From: an uncultured Bacillota bacterium
GTDB taxonomy: Bacteria > Bacillota_I > Bacilli_A > RFN20 > CAG-631
NCBI GenBank assembly: GCA_902491575.1
Contig: CABUID010000009.1
Coordinates: 11,363-75,362 of the forward strand
Direction: 5' to 3'
DNA: 64,000 nt
Position numbers and translations under genes: made by a program. This document shows, piece after piece, positions 8,254 to 18,018 of the stretch (position 1 is the stretch's first letter; the number at the start of each line of letters is the position of its first letter). The notes below the pieces were generated by a model. The model was not told where the DNA came from and did no database searches. It worked only from the letters and a program-made list of their open reading frames with translations.

Positions 8254-9636
8254 TTAATTTTTTTCTGGTAAGGAAGCCGCAGCAATAGATTGACCTACCC
8301 GTCTCATATATTCACTTGGCATTCCAATATCAAAATCTGCATATTCTGGAAATTCCTTAGCTAATGTTTCTTTACAAACATTTAAAATGGTATCTCCACC
8401 CTTTCCAGAAGTTACTCTACCTAAAACTAAAACATGCTTAATTTGATAAAACTCAGCGTAATAGGCTAAAGCATAGGCTAAATATACACCAATGGTTTCA
8501 AAAATTTTATTGGCACCTTCATGCCCATCTGCATTCAATTTTTGAACATATTTTAGTTTTTCAGCCAAACTTAAATTTTCGTCTAATTCTATACCCGCTG
8601 CTGGGCATAATTTAATAACAGCATCTTGACTAAAATATTTACAGCCAACACCAATATCTAGTGACCATTCATCCATCATTGCTTTTGAAGAAAAATCAAC
8701 AGGAACAAAAGCTAATTCAGAAAGCCAACCAGTAAGATTTCCATTACCATCCACATAGCCAACTGCTTCACTTGTTCCCATCGCAATTCCTAAAACACAA
8801 TTATCTTTTAAGTCCATTGCTCCTGCTAAAGCAGTAACATCGCCATCATTAGCCACAATGATTGGAATTTTATGGCCTAATTCTTTTTCTAATTGATGTG
8901 CTACATCCGTATAAATATTTTTTACTTTTTTATCAAAATCTTCTTTAGAAACTTTAATAAATAATGAAGCTACCATTGCTTTATTATCAATATATACACC
9001 TGCAGAAGATACGCCAATAGCATCGACATCTCCACCCATTTTATCAATCGCTGTTTTCATCGCAGCATAAATTCCATCATAGTGATATTGAGGATCACTA
9101 TGTAATTTTGGAAACCATACTGTTTCTTCTGAATAAATGGTTTCTCCATCCACAACTGCAGATACTTTTCTATCCGATCCACCTGCGTCAAAGCCAATTC
9201 TTCGCCCTTCAAGATGACCACCAGCCGGAACAGAAGATTTCTTTTCCATTGGAATACTTTTTTCATCACATTTGATAACACATACTTCATGTTCATAAAC
9301 ATTTGACATAAAATGATAATCAAAATCACGAAAACCACCATTTGTATAAAAAGATTTAATTTGGTTATAAATTACATCTGAACCAGCAATATAAATTTTA
9401 TAACCTCCTACAACCCACAATATCGATTTTATTAATCGTTCAACAATAAAGATATTTCTTTCATCATCCACACCATCAGCAAAAACATCCAATTCTTTTC
9501 GATAAACATAGCCACTATTTCTTTCAACAGCAATAATTAAATGTTGTTTAGCTAAAGATTTTGCTACATCTTCATTAAATTTTTTAAGTTCAAGAATAGC
9601 AGGCTTAAAATTAGAATCTAAAACAGGTATTGTCAT
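8254..9636 (-). CDS. ROK-like (ASKHA-fold) sugar kinase with an extra N-terminal domain
   Basis: A 460-residue soluble protein. Residues from about 148 onward carry ASKHA kinase features: the first phosphate loop RIGFDAGGSDRK, the ROK-like VANDGDVTALAG segment and the second phosphate loop GIAMGTSEAVG. The first roughly 145 residues are an extra domain I do not recognise, whereas plain ROK glucokinases are about 300 residues. No CXCGXXGC zinc motif is seen. It probably phosphorylates a sugar or sugar derivative, but the substrate is unknown. It is a single-gene unit with its own promoter (9665-9693) and a GGAGG site before ATG 9636. Confidence 0.65.
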   Translation of the reverse strand: MTIPVLDSNFKPAILELKKFNEDVAKSLAKQHLIIAVERNSGYVYRKELDVFADGVDDERNIFIVERLIKSILWVVGGYKIYIAGSDVIYNQIKSFYTNGGFRDFDYHFMSNVYEHEVCVIKCDEKSIPMEKKSSVPAGGHLEGRRIGFDAGGSDRKVSAVVDGETIYSEETVWFPKLHSDPQYHYDGIYAAMKTAIDKMGGDVDAIGVSSAGVYIDNKAMVASLFIKVSKEDFDKKVKNIYTDVAHQLEKELGHKIPIIVANDGDVTALAGAMDLKDNCVLGIAMGTSEAVGYVDGNGNLTGWLSELAFVPVDFSSKAMMDEWSLDIGVGCKYFSQDAVIKLCPAAGIELDENLSLAEKLKYVQKLNADGHEGANKIFETIGVYLAYALAYYAEFYQIKHVLVLGRVTSGKGGDTILNVCKETLAKEFPEYADFDIGMPSEYMRRVGQSIAAASLPEKN

Positions 9637-9664
9637 TTTAATAAACCTCCATCAATACAATTTC

Positions 9665-9693
9665 ATTATAGGGCAACATTTTTTTTTAGTAAA
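9665..9693 (-). promoter_or_regulatory. Sigma-A-type promoter for the ROK-like gene
   Basis: On the minus strand, TTTACT (9688-9693) and TATAAT (9665-9670) are exactly 17 bases apart, about 30 bases upstream of ATG 9636. Confidence 0.65.
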
Positions 9694-9774
9694 TAGTTAT
9701 TTTGTCTTTTTTCTACTTTTTTTGCTTTCATTGACAACGACCAATAATTTTAACAATTCCACTTTCATTCAATT

Positions 9775-9796
9775 TAATTATATGATAATATAATTA
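9775..9796. promoter_or_regulatory. Perfect palindrome just upstream of dnaE
   Basis: TAATTATAT and ATATAATTA arms (9 bases each) flank GATA, ending about 20 bases before the dnaE start. It could be an operator or an mRNA hairpin near the ribosome-binding site. AT-only arms also arise by chance in DNA of this composition. Confidence 0.35.
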
Positions 9797-9815
9797 CAAG
9801 AAAGAAGTGATTGTC

Positions 9816-12800
9816 ATGGCCTTTTGTTTAAAAATGAAATCGGATTATTCTTTTTTGTCATCTACGATTACACTTGATGATGCCATTTCATTTTGCAAAC
9901 AAAATCGCTCATCTTATTTAGCTTTAATTGATAATAATCTTCATGGCGCTTTGCAATTTTATCATTTGTGTATCCATAATCATATTCAACCTATTATTGG
10001 CATTGAACTTTCCATCAAATATAATGATGCCATCTTTCCATTCATTTTAATTGCTAAAAGTGAACTGGGTTATAAAAATTTAACCATAATCTCTTCATTA
10101 GCTAACCAATATCAAAAAAAATATTTGGATTTTAAAAATTTATCTTTGTATACGCAAGATGTCGCATTAATTCTTTCAAGTGAAGATAGTTATTTAGCTC
10201 ATTTACTAATTCAAAATCATTTGTTTGATGCCAATGCATTTATGGATGATGTAAAAATTATTTTTAAGGAGTATTATATCGGGATTTATCGTTATAAAGG
10301 TTTTGATGAAAGGCGCTTACAAGCAATTAAAGAGTATGCATCACAAGCAAATATCATTTGTATAGCAATGCAATATGCAAATCATAAAAATGAAAAAGAT
10401 ACCATCATTTTAAATTTACTAGATTGCATAAAACAAAATATTCCTGCAAATAAAAACTTTTTAAATCAACCTTCTATACGTGAAGCTTATCTAAAAAGCG
10501 ATGAATTATTAAGTATCTATTATGACCGCGAAGAGTTGGAGAATTTAATGAATTTTGCTCAAACAATTCATTTAAAAATAAATAAAATTAAGTTTTCTTT
10601 ACCAGAAATTTATCCTCACCAAGATTGTAATGAAAAATTAAAAGAATTATCTTACCAAAGCTTAAAGGATAAAAATTTAGACCACCTAAAAGAATATGTG
10701 GAAAGAGTAGAAATAGAATTAAATACAATTATTAAAATGGGATTTTCCAATTATTATTTAGTGGTAGCAGATTATGTCAATTATGCTAAAAATCATGATA
10801 TACCTGTTGGTCCTGCACGTGGTTCTGGTGCAGCTTCTTTAATTGCATTTTTATTAAATATTACTACCATTGATCCTTTAAAATATAATTTACTTTTTGA
10901 ACGATTTTTAAATCCTTCTCGAATTAATTATCCTGACTTCGATATTGATTTTTCTGATAATAAAAGAGATGAAATTATTCAATATGTAAAAGATAAATAT
11001 GGTTATCAACATGTTTGTTATATTGCCACTTTTGCTACTTATAGTCCTAAAAGTGCAATACGAGATGTAGCACGTATTTTAAAAGTTTCAAATGATGATA
11101 TCGACTATTTGATGAAAACAATGTCAAATGATTGCAAATCCATTCAAGAAGAATACAAAAACAATCAAAAATTCAAAGATTTATTGGATATTCATAGCCA
11201 CTATAAAATGATTTGTAGTTTTGCAAGTCAAATGGAAAAATTAAAAAAACAATTAGGGTTACATGCCGCAGGAATGATTTTATCCAAGGACAAAATGGAC
11301 GAAGTTGTTCCTTGCTTTGAACCATCGTTGAATACTTTAGCTATTCAATATGATGCGATAGATGCCGAAAAAATTGGTTTGATAAAAATGGATTTTTTAG
11401 GCCTTAAAAATCTTTCGATTATTGATTATTGCTTTAAAGCAATGAATGAAATAGATTCAAAAAAATACAATTTCTCAAATTTTCATTTTGATCAAAAAGA
11501 GGCCTATCAAATGATTGCGGATGGAAAAACGATGGGAATCTTTCAATTAGAATCGGAGGGAATGAACCAAGTTATTTTTAAACTACAACCAAATTGCTTT
11601 GATGATATTATTGCTTTGCTGGCTTTATATCGACCAGGTCCTATGGATATGATCCAAACTTACATCGACCGTAAACATGGTAAACCTTTTCAATTTTTAG
11701 ATGATTCGATAAAAGATATTTTAGCCCCTACTTATGGCATTATCCTTTATCAAGAACAAATCATGCAAATATGTCAAAAAGTCGCTCATTTTACTTTAGC
11801 AGATGCAGATATTTTAAGAAGAGCCATTTCAAAAAAGAATTATGAGTTAATCCAAAGTGAAAAAGAAAAATTTATTCAAGGATGCCTTGAAAATCATTTT
11901 ACGAAAGAAAAGGCTTTACAATTATTTTCTTTTATTGAAAAATTTGCATCTTATGGCTTTAATAAAGCCCATTCAGTGGGGTATGCTACAATCGCTACAA
12001 CCATGGCGTGTATCAAAGCGAACTATACGGCATTATTTTATGAAGCATTATTAAATGTCAATCAAGAGAGTGGTGAAAGAAGGAAAAAAATACTTTATGA
12101 AGCCAAGAAAAATCATATTATGATTAAAAAACCATGTGTATTGACTTCATCTTATCGCTTTTCAAGCAATAAAAATACCCTTCAATTTGGACTCACCAAT
12201 ATCCAAAGCATAAAAGAAAATATCGCGACGATTATCATTGAAGAAAGAAAAAAAGCCACATTTGAAGATTTAAATGATTTTATTATACGAATGGTTTTAA
12301 ATGATGTTTCATTACAAGTTCTATATGATTTAACCTACGCTGGGGCACTCGATTATTTTTCGATTCCAAGAAATAAAATTACATATAATTTAAATAAACT
12401 TTATGATTATGCTTTAATGTTTAAAGGGCTAAATTATCAACCTAATTCCTATAAAGATGAAAAATATCAATTCATTAGCACTCCTTTATTCATAGATGAA
12501 GATAACGAAACGGACTTTTTAAGAAAAGAATATGAAATGATTGGCATCTATCTTTCTACTCATCCTTTAGAAAAAATAAAAGAAAGTATTCACAAAAAAA
12601 TTAGCGATATTTCAGATATAAATGACGATGGATTTTATGAAATTGTTGGAAAAATAACTTTAATTGAAATAAGAAAAACAAAAGAAAATAAGAATTATTT
12701 ATATTTAAATGTTGAGGATGATACAGAAAAATTAACTATAAAAGAATACAAAAATCCGCTTTATTACAAAGAAAATTTTAAAAAGAATGATATTATTCAA

Positions 12801-12890
12801 GCAACTATCACGTTAAAAAAATTTCATTATTATTTAAACAATGCACAAAAAATCGAGGTAAAAGACCATGAAAAAAATACTGCTTATTGA
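9816..12890 (+). CDS. dnaE: DNA polymerase III alpha subunit, DnaE type
   Basis: A 1024-residue C-family replicative polymerase. Catalytic palm motifs are clear: PVGPARGSGAASL, PDFDIDFSD (two catalytic Asp) and IKMDFLGLKNL (third Asp). Also visible are LYQEQIMQI, helix-hairpin-helix-like sequence and a C-terminal OB-fold (about 940-1010). The N-terminal PHP domain is degenerate: the usual H-x-H start is replaced by KSDYSFL. It is shorter than Bacillus DnaE (about 1115). ATG 9816 is preferred over GTG 9807 because the AGAAAGAAG site is spaced for it. The end overlaps polA by 23 bases. It heads a long replication, repair and glycolysis block. Confidence 0.93.
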   Translation: MAFCLKMKSDYSFLSSTITLDDAISFCKQNRSSYLALIDNNLHGALQFYHLCIHNHIQPIIGIELSIKYNDAIFPFILIAKSELGYKNLTIISSLANQYQKKYLDFKNLSLYTQDVALILSSEDSYLAHLLIQNHLFDANAFMDDVKIIFKEYYIGIYRYKGFDERRLQAIKEYASQANIICIAMQYANHKNEKDTIILNLLDCIKQNIPANKNFLNQPSIREAYLKSDELLSIYYDREELENLMNFAQTIHLKINKIKFSLPEIYPHQDCNEKLKELSYQSLKDKNLDHLKEYVERVEIELNTIIKMGFSNYYLVVADYVNYAKNHDIPVGPARGSGAASLIAFLLNITTIDPLKYNLLFERFLNPSRINYPDFDIDFSDNKRDEIIQYVKDKYGYQHVCYIATFATYSPKSAIRDVARILKVSNDDIDYLMKTMSNDCKSIQEEYKNNQKFKDLLDIHSHYKMICSFASQMEKLKKQLGLHAAGMILSKDKMDEVVPCFEPSLNTLAIQYDAIDAEKIGLIKMDFLGLKNLSIIDYCFKAMNEIDSKKYNFSNFHFDQKEAYQMIADGKTMGIFQLESEGMNQVIFKLQPNCFDDIIALLALYRPGPMDMIQTYIDRKHGKPFQFLDDSIKDILAPTYGIILYQEQIMQICQKVAHFTLADADILRRAISKKNYELIQSEKEKFIQGCLENHFTKEKALQLFSFIEKFASYGFNKAHSVGYATIATTMACIKANYTALFYEALLNVNQESGERRKKILYEAKKNHIMIKKPCVLTSSYRFSSNKNTLQFGLTNIQSIKENIATIIIEERKKATFEDLNDFIIRMVLNDVSLQVLYDLTYAGALDYFSIPRNKITYNLNKLYDYALMFKGLNYQPNSYKDEKYQFISTPLFIDEDNETDFLRKEYEMIGIYLSTHPLEKIKESIHKKISDISDINDDGFYEIVGKITLIEIRKTKENKNYLYLNVEDDTEKLTIKEYKNPLYYKENFKKNDIIQATITLKKFHYYLNNAQKIEVKDHEKNTAY

Positions 12891-15438
12891 TGGAAATGGA
12901 TTAATATTTAGAGCCTATTATGCAACGGCTACAAGAATGAATTTGAATCAGCAAGGAATACCAACGAATGCTATTTATTTGTTTGCTTCTATCATTCTTA
13001 AACTTTTAGAAAAAAAAGATTTTGATGATATTATGGTGGCTCTTGATTCACCGGGGAAAAAATTTAGACATAGAGAGTTTAATCATTATAAAGCTAATCG
13101 AAAAGAAGTTCCAATGGAATTAAAACTACAATTTGCACCTATAAAAGAATTCTTAGATTTGTGTAAGATTAAAACCATTGAAATTGAAGGATATGAAGCC
13201 GATGATATCATTGGAACGATTACCCATCAAAGTCAAAATTTAGATTTACAACTCAACGTCTATACAGGAGATCGTGATTTATTACAACTTATCAACCCTC
13301 ATACAACAGTTTATATGATGCATAAAGGATTATCGGAAGTAGAAGCGTTTGATGCTAAACATTTAAAAGAAGTTTATGGTATAGCCCCACATCAAATTAT
13401 TGATATTAAATCATTAATGGGTGACTCATCTGATAATATACCTGGCGTTAAAGGAATTGGTGAAAAAACTGCTTTTGATTTAATTGGTAAATATGAAACT
13501 TTAAATAATATCTATGAACATATTGATGAAATAAAAGGTAAACTACAAGAAAAATTATTATCGGATAAGGAGATGGCTTATTTATCTTATGAATTAGCTA
13601 CAATAGCTAGTGATGTTCCTATCGATTTAAATATATTGAATGAAAACTATCAAGCTTATGATAAAATCGGTTTAAATAAGTTCTTTAAAAAATATAATAT
13701 TAAATCGTTATTAAAATACACGGAAGAATGTCAAGACGAACTGATTTTTGATGTTCCTGTTGAAATCGTGAATAAAGTTTCCAAAGATTTATTAAAAGAA
13801 AATAGTATGATATTTGTAGATATTGATAATGAGAATTATCATTATGGGAATGTTCGTGGACTTGCTATATCCAACACGTCCAAAACTGAATATATCACTA
13901 CCGACTTTTTGTCTTTTGATTTAGATTTGATAGATTATCTATTTGATAAAACAATGAAAAAAGATGTTTTTGATAGCAAACAAGCCTATTTATCTTTAAA
14001 AACTTTAGGTATTACTTTACAAAACATAGAATTTGATGTTTTACTTGCTTCTTATTTGATTCACCAAGATTTTAAGAAAAATTTAGATATTTTTTCCATT
14101 TACAATCTTCATATTGAACCTCTTGCAAAACATTCCAACCTTGAACAAATTGCTAAATATGCTTCAAGTATAGCAAAAGCTTCTGCCATTATCAAAAAAG
14201 ATTTACTACAAAAAATTCAAGCCATCGACAATACAAAATTATTGTTTGAAATTGAACAACCTTTAGCGCTCATCTTAGCAGATATGGAAAAAAATGGGGT
14301 CTTGATTGATGTTCCATTATTAAAAGAACTAGATGAAGAATACTCACAAAAACTAAAAGATATTGAAAAAGAAATTTATTTACTTGTAGGACATGAAATC
14401 AATATCAATTCGCCTAAACAATTAGCAGAATTATTATATGATGAATTAAAATTACCATGTAATAAAAAACGTTCCACAGGAGCTGATGACTTAAAATACA
14501 TTGAAGATCAACATGAAATTATTCCTTTAATTCTAACCTATCGAAAGTATGCAAAATTATTAAATACTTATATTGATTCTTTTAATGATTTCCGTTTTTC
14601 TGACAACCGAATTCATGCGATGTTCAATCAAGCTTCAACCATGACGGGACGTTTATCTTCCTCACAACCTAATTTACAAAATTTATCTGTACGGGACGAT
14701 GATCGCAAAATTATTCGCAAACTCATTATTGCTCCCGCTGGATATAAAATCTTATCTTTAGATTATTCACAGATAGAACTAAGAATCTTAGCTATTTTAT
14801 CTGAAGATGAAAATTTGCTTTCAGCATTTAAAAGTGATTATGATATTCATACGGCTACTGCTGCAAAAATATATAACGTAAAAATGGATGAAGTCACTTC
14901 AATGCAAAGACGTATTGCTAAAGCTACAAATTTTGGAATTGTTTATGGCATTTCTACTTGGGGACTTTCTGAGCAAATTGGCATTTCCATGAATGAAGCA
15001 AAAGAAATCATCAATAAATTTTTTATCACTTATCCAAAGGTCAAAGAGTTTTTAAATCAATCGATTGAATTTTGTCAAGAAAATGGTTATGTAACTACGT
15101 TACTAAAAAGAAGAAGGGATGTTCCAGAAATTCACTCAAGCAATTATAACTTGAAAGAATTTGGAAAACGTGTAGCCATGAATACACCAATACAAGGTAG
15201 TGCAGCAGATGTAATGAAAATGGCAATGATTAAAGTTTATGAATTTATTAAAAAATATCATTGCCGATGTCGTCTCATTTGCCAAGTACATGACGAACTC
15301 TTATTTGAAGTTCAAGAAGATATTGTTGAAGAAGTTAAAAATGGGGTCAAGGAAATTATGGAAAACGTATTAGAAAATAGTAAGATACCATTAAAAGTTT
15401 CCTATTCGATTGGAAACAATTGGTTGGAGGCAAAGTAA
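12868..15438 (+). CDS. polA: DNA polymerase I
   Basis: An 856-residue A-family polymerase for repair and Okazaki-fragment processing. Residues 1 to about 290 are a 5'-3' exonuclease domain (IDGNGLIFRAYY, YTGDRDLLQL, DSSDNIPGVKGIG). The middle 3'-5' exonuclease-like domain lacks the DxE catalytic signature (FVDIDNENY), as in other Bacillota PolA, so proofreading is unlikely. Polymerase motifs A (LDYSQIELRIL), B (RRIAKATNFGIVYG) and C (QVHDELLFEV) are intact. It overlaps dnaE by 23 bases and mutM starts one base after its stop, implying translational coupling. Confidence 0.97.
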   Translation: MKKILLIDGNGLIFRAYYATATRMNLNQQGIPTNAIYLFASIILKLLEKKDFDDIMVALDSPGKKFRHREFNHYKANRKEVPMELKLQFAPIKEFLDLCKIKTIEIEGYEADDIIGTITHQSQNLDLQLNVYTGDRDLLQLINPHTTVYMMHKGLSEVEAFDAKHLKEVYGIAPHQIIDIKSLMGDSSDNIPGVKGIGEKTAFDLIGKYETLNNIYEHIDEIKGKLQEKLLSDKEMAYLSYELATIASDVPIDLNILNENYQAYDKIGLNKFFKKYNIKSLLKYTEECQDELIFDVPVEIVNKVSKDLLKENSMIFVDIDNENYHYGNVRGLAISNTSKTEYITTDFLSFDLDLIDYLFDKTMKKDVFDSKQAYLSLKTLGITLQNIEFDVLLASYLIHQDFKKNLDIFSIYNLHIEPLAKHSNLEQIAKYASSIAKASAIIKKDLLQKIQAIDNTKLLFEIEQPLALILADMEKNGVLIDVPLLKELDEEYSQKLKDIEKEIYLLVGHEININSPKQLAELLYDELKLPCNKKRSTGADDLKYIEDQHEIIPLILTYRKYAKLLNTYIDSFNDFRFSDNRIHAMFNQASTMTGRLSSSQPNLQNLSVRDDDRKIIRKLIIAPAGYKILSLDYSQIELRILAILSEDENLLSAFKSDYDIHTATAAKIYNVKMDEVTSMQRRIAKATNFGIVYGISTWGLSEQIGISMNEAKEIINKFFITYPKVKEFLNQSIEFCQENGYVTTLLKRRRDVPEIHSSNYNLKEFGKRVAMNTPIQGSAADVMKMAMIKVYEFIKKYHCRCRLICQVHDELLFEVQEDIVEEVKNGVKEIMENVLENSKIPLKVSYSIGNNWLEAK

Positions 15439-15439
15439 T

Positions 15440-16258
15440 ATGCCAGAATTACCAGAAGTTGAAACTGTAAAGAAGGGCTTACAAGTCAATTATTTAAATA
15501 AAACAATTGAAAAAGTAGAAGTGTATTATCCAAAAATTTTAAGTAATATTTCAGAAAATGAATTTACGAATCATTTAAAAAACCAAACCATAAAAGCTTT
15601 TCACCGTAAAGGTAAATATATTATTATTTATCTAAGCCATGCTACTTTACTCGTTCATCTAAAAATGGAAGGAAAATTTAAATTTTCTTTAGCAGCAAAA
15701 GACAAACATACCCATCTCATCTTTTATTTTAAAGATGGAAGTCATCTCCTCTATCATGATGTGAGAAAGTTTGGAAAGATTTGGTATTTTGATAAAAAAA
15801 TCAATATTTTTGCAGTTAAACCTTTAAATCAACTCGGTTTAGAACCGATGGAAATGCCAAATGCCGATGATTTATATGAACATTTTCAAAAAACAAAAAG
15901 ACCTTTAAAAAGTGTTTTATTAGATCAAACCATCGTTTGTGGTATCGGTAATATTTATGCGGATGAAATTTGCTATGCATGCAAAATCAATCCACTAAAG
16001 AAAGCAAATGAAATCACATATGAAGAAACAAAACAAATTATTTTAAATGCTTGTAAAATATTCAATGAGGCGATTGAACTTGGTGGAAGCACAATAAAAT
16101 CATTCCAAAATGCTCATGGAGTGGATGGAAGATTCCAATTGAAATTAAAAGTTTATGGAAAGAAAAATCAAAAATGTTCCACTTGTGGACAAGAGATAAT
16201 GAAAACGTTTGTCAATAAACGTGGTACTCATTTTTGTCCTCAATGTCAGAAGGTGTAG
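15440..16258 (+). CDS. mutM: Formamidopyrimidine-DNA glycosylase (Fpg/MutM)
   Basis: A 272-residue bifunctional glycosylase/AP lyase for 8-oxoguanine and FaPy lesions. It begins PELPEVETV after the initiator Met, giving the catalytic Pro1 and Glu2; this fixes the start at ATG 15440, behind TTGGAGG (15424-15430), rather than an upstream in-frame ATG. A C-terminal zinc finger (CSTC...CPQC) and the IGNIYADEICY helix-two-turn-helix segment are intact. Its first codons follow the polA stop by one base, and coaE follows after 3 bases, as in many Bacillota. Confidence 0.97.
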   Translation: MPELPEVETVKKGLQVNYLNKTIEKVEVYYPKILSNISENEFTNHLKNQTIKAFHRKGKYIIIYLSHATLLVHLKMEGKFKFSLAAKDKHTHLIFYFKDGSHLLYHDVRKFGKIWYFDKKINIFAVKPLNQLGLEPMEMPNADDLYEHFQKTKRPLKSVLLDQTIVCGIGNIYADEICYACKINPLKKANEITYEETKQIILNACKIFNEAIELGGSTIKSFQNAHGVDGRFQLKLKVYGKKNQKCSTCGQEIMKTFVNKRGTHFCPQCQKV

Positions 16259-16261
16259 AAA

Positions 16262-16828
16262 ATGATTATTGCTATCACAGGATGTATAGGCTCAGGTAAA
16301 TCCTATCTCTTATCTTTAATTCATCAAAAATACCATTACGAAATTTACTCTAGTGATGAATTTGTTCAAGAAGCCTATCAAAACCCACAAATTATGAAAA
16401 ATTTAGACTTAAAGTTTCATTGTTTAATGGATGGAAAAATCAATAAAGACATTATTAAATCACAACTTAATGATCAAACGATTATGGAATTAAATCAAAT
16501 TCTGCATCCTTATGTATTAAAAAAAATACAAACTATAAAATTAGAAAAAAAAAGTGTACTTGTTTTTATAGAAGTTCCATTACTTTTCGAAACCAACATG
16601 GATAAAATTTTTGACTTTACGATTGTTGTTTCGGTCTTAGATGAAACGAGACATCAAAAACTATATCAAAGAAATCCTCAACAATATTTCAATATGCTTC
16701 AACTTGAAAAATATCAATTCACAAATGATGAAAAAAAAGCAAAAGCCGATTTTATTGTTGAAAGTGAATTTGATGACTATGAAAATTTAAAACAAATTGA
16801 TAAAATTATACAACAGATAAGGAAGTGA
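16262..16828 (+). CDS. coaE: Dephospho-CoA kinase
   Basis: A 188-residue P-loop kinase catalysing the last step of coenzyme A synthesis. The Walker A motif GCIGSGKS is at residues 7-14, followed by SSDEFV and the VFIEVPLLFE segment typical of CoaE. It sits in the conserved polA-mutM-coaE order. The same transcription block ends with coaX, the first enzyme of the CoA route. Confidence 0.95.
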   Translation: MIIAITGCIGSGKSYLLSLIHQKYHYEIYSSDEFVQEAYQNPQIMKNLDLKFHCLMDGKINKDIIKSQLNDQTIMELNQILHPYVLKKIQTIKLEKKSVLVFIEVPLLFETNMDKIFDFTIVVSVLDETRHQKLYQRNPQQYFNMLQLEKYQFTNDEKKAKADFIVESEFDDYENLKQIDKIIQQIRK

Positions 16829-16832
16829 GCAA

Positions 16833-18014
16833 ATGTATACTTTTAGTTCTTTAGATACCTATAAAATATCACATTCTAAAAAAGATGAAAAATTAAATGT
16901 TGATTACAAAGTTTTAGTTCGTTTATATGAACCCATTATTGGAAGTACCGCTTTAAGTTTATATCTTACATTAGAAAGTGAAATCTCGCTTAATAAATCC
17001 AATAAAACGAATTTTACGATTGCTCGCCTTCATAAATTATTACAGGTAGATGACAAACAATTCAATAATGCTATTGAAACCTTAAAACAATGTGGTTTAA
17101 TTTCTTATAAAGCAAACCAAAAAAAGGCAAATGATTATTTATTTGTTGTTTATCCTACGAAATCAGCTACTGAATTTTTAAATGATGAAAAATTAAATAA
17201 AACTTTACAAGTAATTGTTGATGAAAAATATTATCAACAAATTTATAATTATTTTATTTCAAATATTATTAATGAAGATGAGTATGTTGATATAGAAGAT
17301 ATCAAATTATCAAAAGAATGGACTGAAGATGAATTCTATGAACAATTTTATGAAAAATATCCGGTGATTGCTTCCTATAATCACTCTATAAACCAACAGG
17401 CAAAAACAGAAATTAAACGCCTTAAAAATTTATTTAATTTAAGTTATACAGAAATTGAAAATGCAATTTTAAATTCATTTGATTATGAAAATGAACAAAT
17501 GAAAGTGAATTTAGTAAAATTAAATCAATTTATAGAAAATAAATATCAAATAAAGCAAAATGAAAATTTAAAAAATAGTGATGAAAAAATTGCAGAAGCA
17601 TTTGAAAGTGAACGTTCTATTGCTTATTATAAAAAACTAAGTGGTCGTTCCGTTTTACTACCAAGAGAAACAGCTATGATTAATGAACTTTTAGATCAAT
17701 ACAAAATTTCCGAAGGAGTATTAAATGTTGTCATTAGTTACTACTTTAAATATGGTCAACGAACACTTGGTGTATCTAAAAATTATTTTGTCAAAATCAT
17801 TGAAGAAATGCTTTTAAACAACGTAAAAACAACGATTGATGCAATGAATTATTTTCGAAACAGAAATAAGCGAATTCAAAAATATAAAGAGTCTAATAAA
17901 AAAGAAAATAATGCAACAATTAAAGTCAAAGAAGAAAAACCAACCGAGAAGAAAGAAGAAAGCATCAGTGCGGAAACTTTAGCAGAATTTCGTAGATTAT
18001 TAGGAGGTGAATGA
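16833..18014 (+). CDS. dnaB: Replication initiation and membrane attachment protein DnaB (Firmicutes type)
   Basis: A 393-residue protein of the DnaB/DnaD family of Gram-positive bacteria, acting with DnaD and DnaI to load the replicative helicase at origins. It is not the hexameric helicase, which is called DnaC in Bacillus. An N-terminal winged-helix-like region (about 25-110) and a DnaD-like C-terminal region (about 265-345, including YKKLSGRSVLLPRE) are visible, followed by a Lys/Glu-rich tail. Position after coaE and directly before dnaI matches many Bacillota. Its 3' end carries the ribosome-binding site for dnaI. Confidence 0.85.
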   Translation: MYTFSSLDTYKISHSKKDEKLNVDYKVLVRLYEPIIGSTALSLYLTLESEISLNKSNKTNFTIARLHKLLQVDDKQFNNAIETLKQCGLISYKANQKKANDYLFVVYPTKSATEFLNDEKLNKTLQVIVDEKYYQQIYNYFISNIINEDEYVDIEDIKLSKEWTEDEFYEQFYEKYPVIASYNHSINQQAKTEIKRLKNLFNLSYTEIENAILNSFDYENEQMKVNLVKLNQFIENKYQIKQNENLKNSDEKIAEAFESERSIAYYKKLSGRSVLLPRETAMINELLDQYKISEGVLNVVISYYFKYGQRTLGVSKNYFVKIIEEMLLNNVKTTIDAMNYFRNRNKRIQKYKESNKKENNATIKVKEEKPTEKKEESISAETLAEFRRLLGGE

Positions 18015-18018
18015 AACG

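Noticed and set aside
9789..9794. TATAAT upstream of dnaE as a -10 box
   Set aside because: A transcript from it would start inside the ribosome-binding site, and no -35 box lies at 16-18 bases. It is part of the AT palindrome.
9816..12890. PolC instead of DnaE
   Set aside because: No inserted 3'-5' exonuclease domain and no N-terminal OB-fold arrangement of PolC; OB-fold is at the C-terminus as in DnaE.
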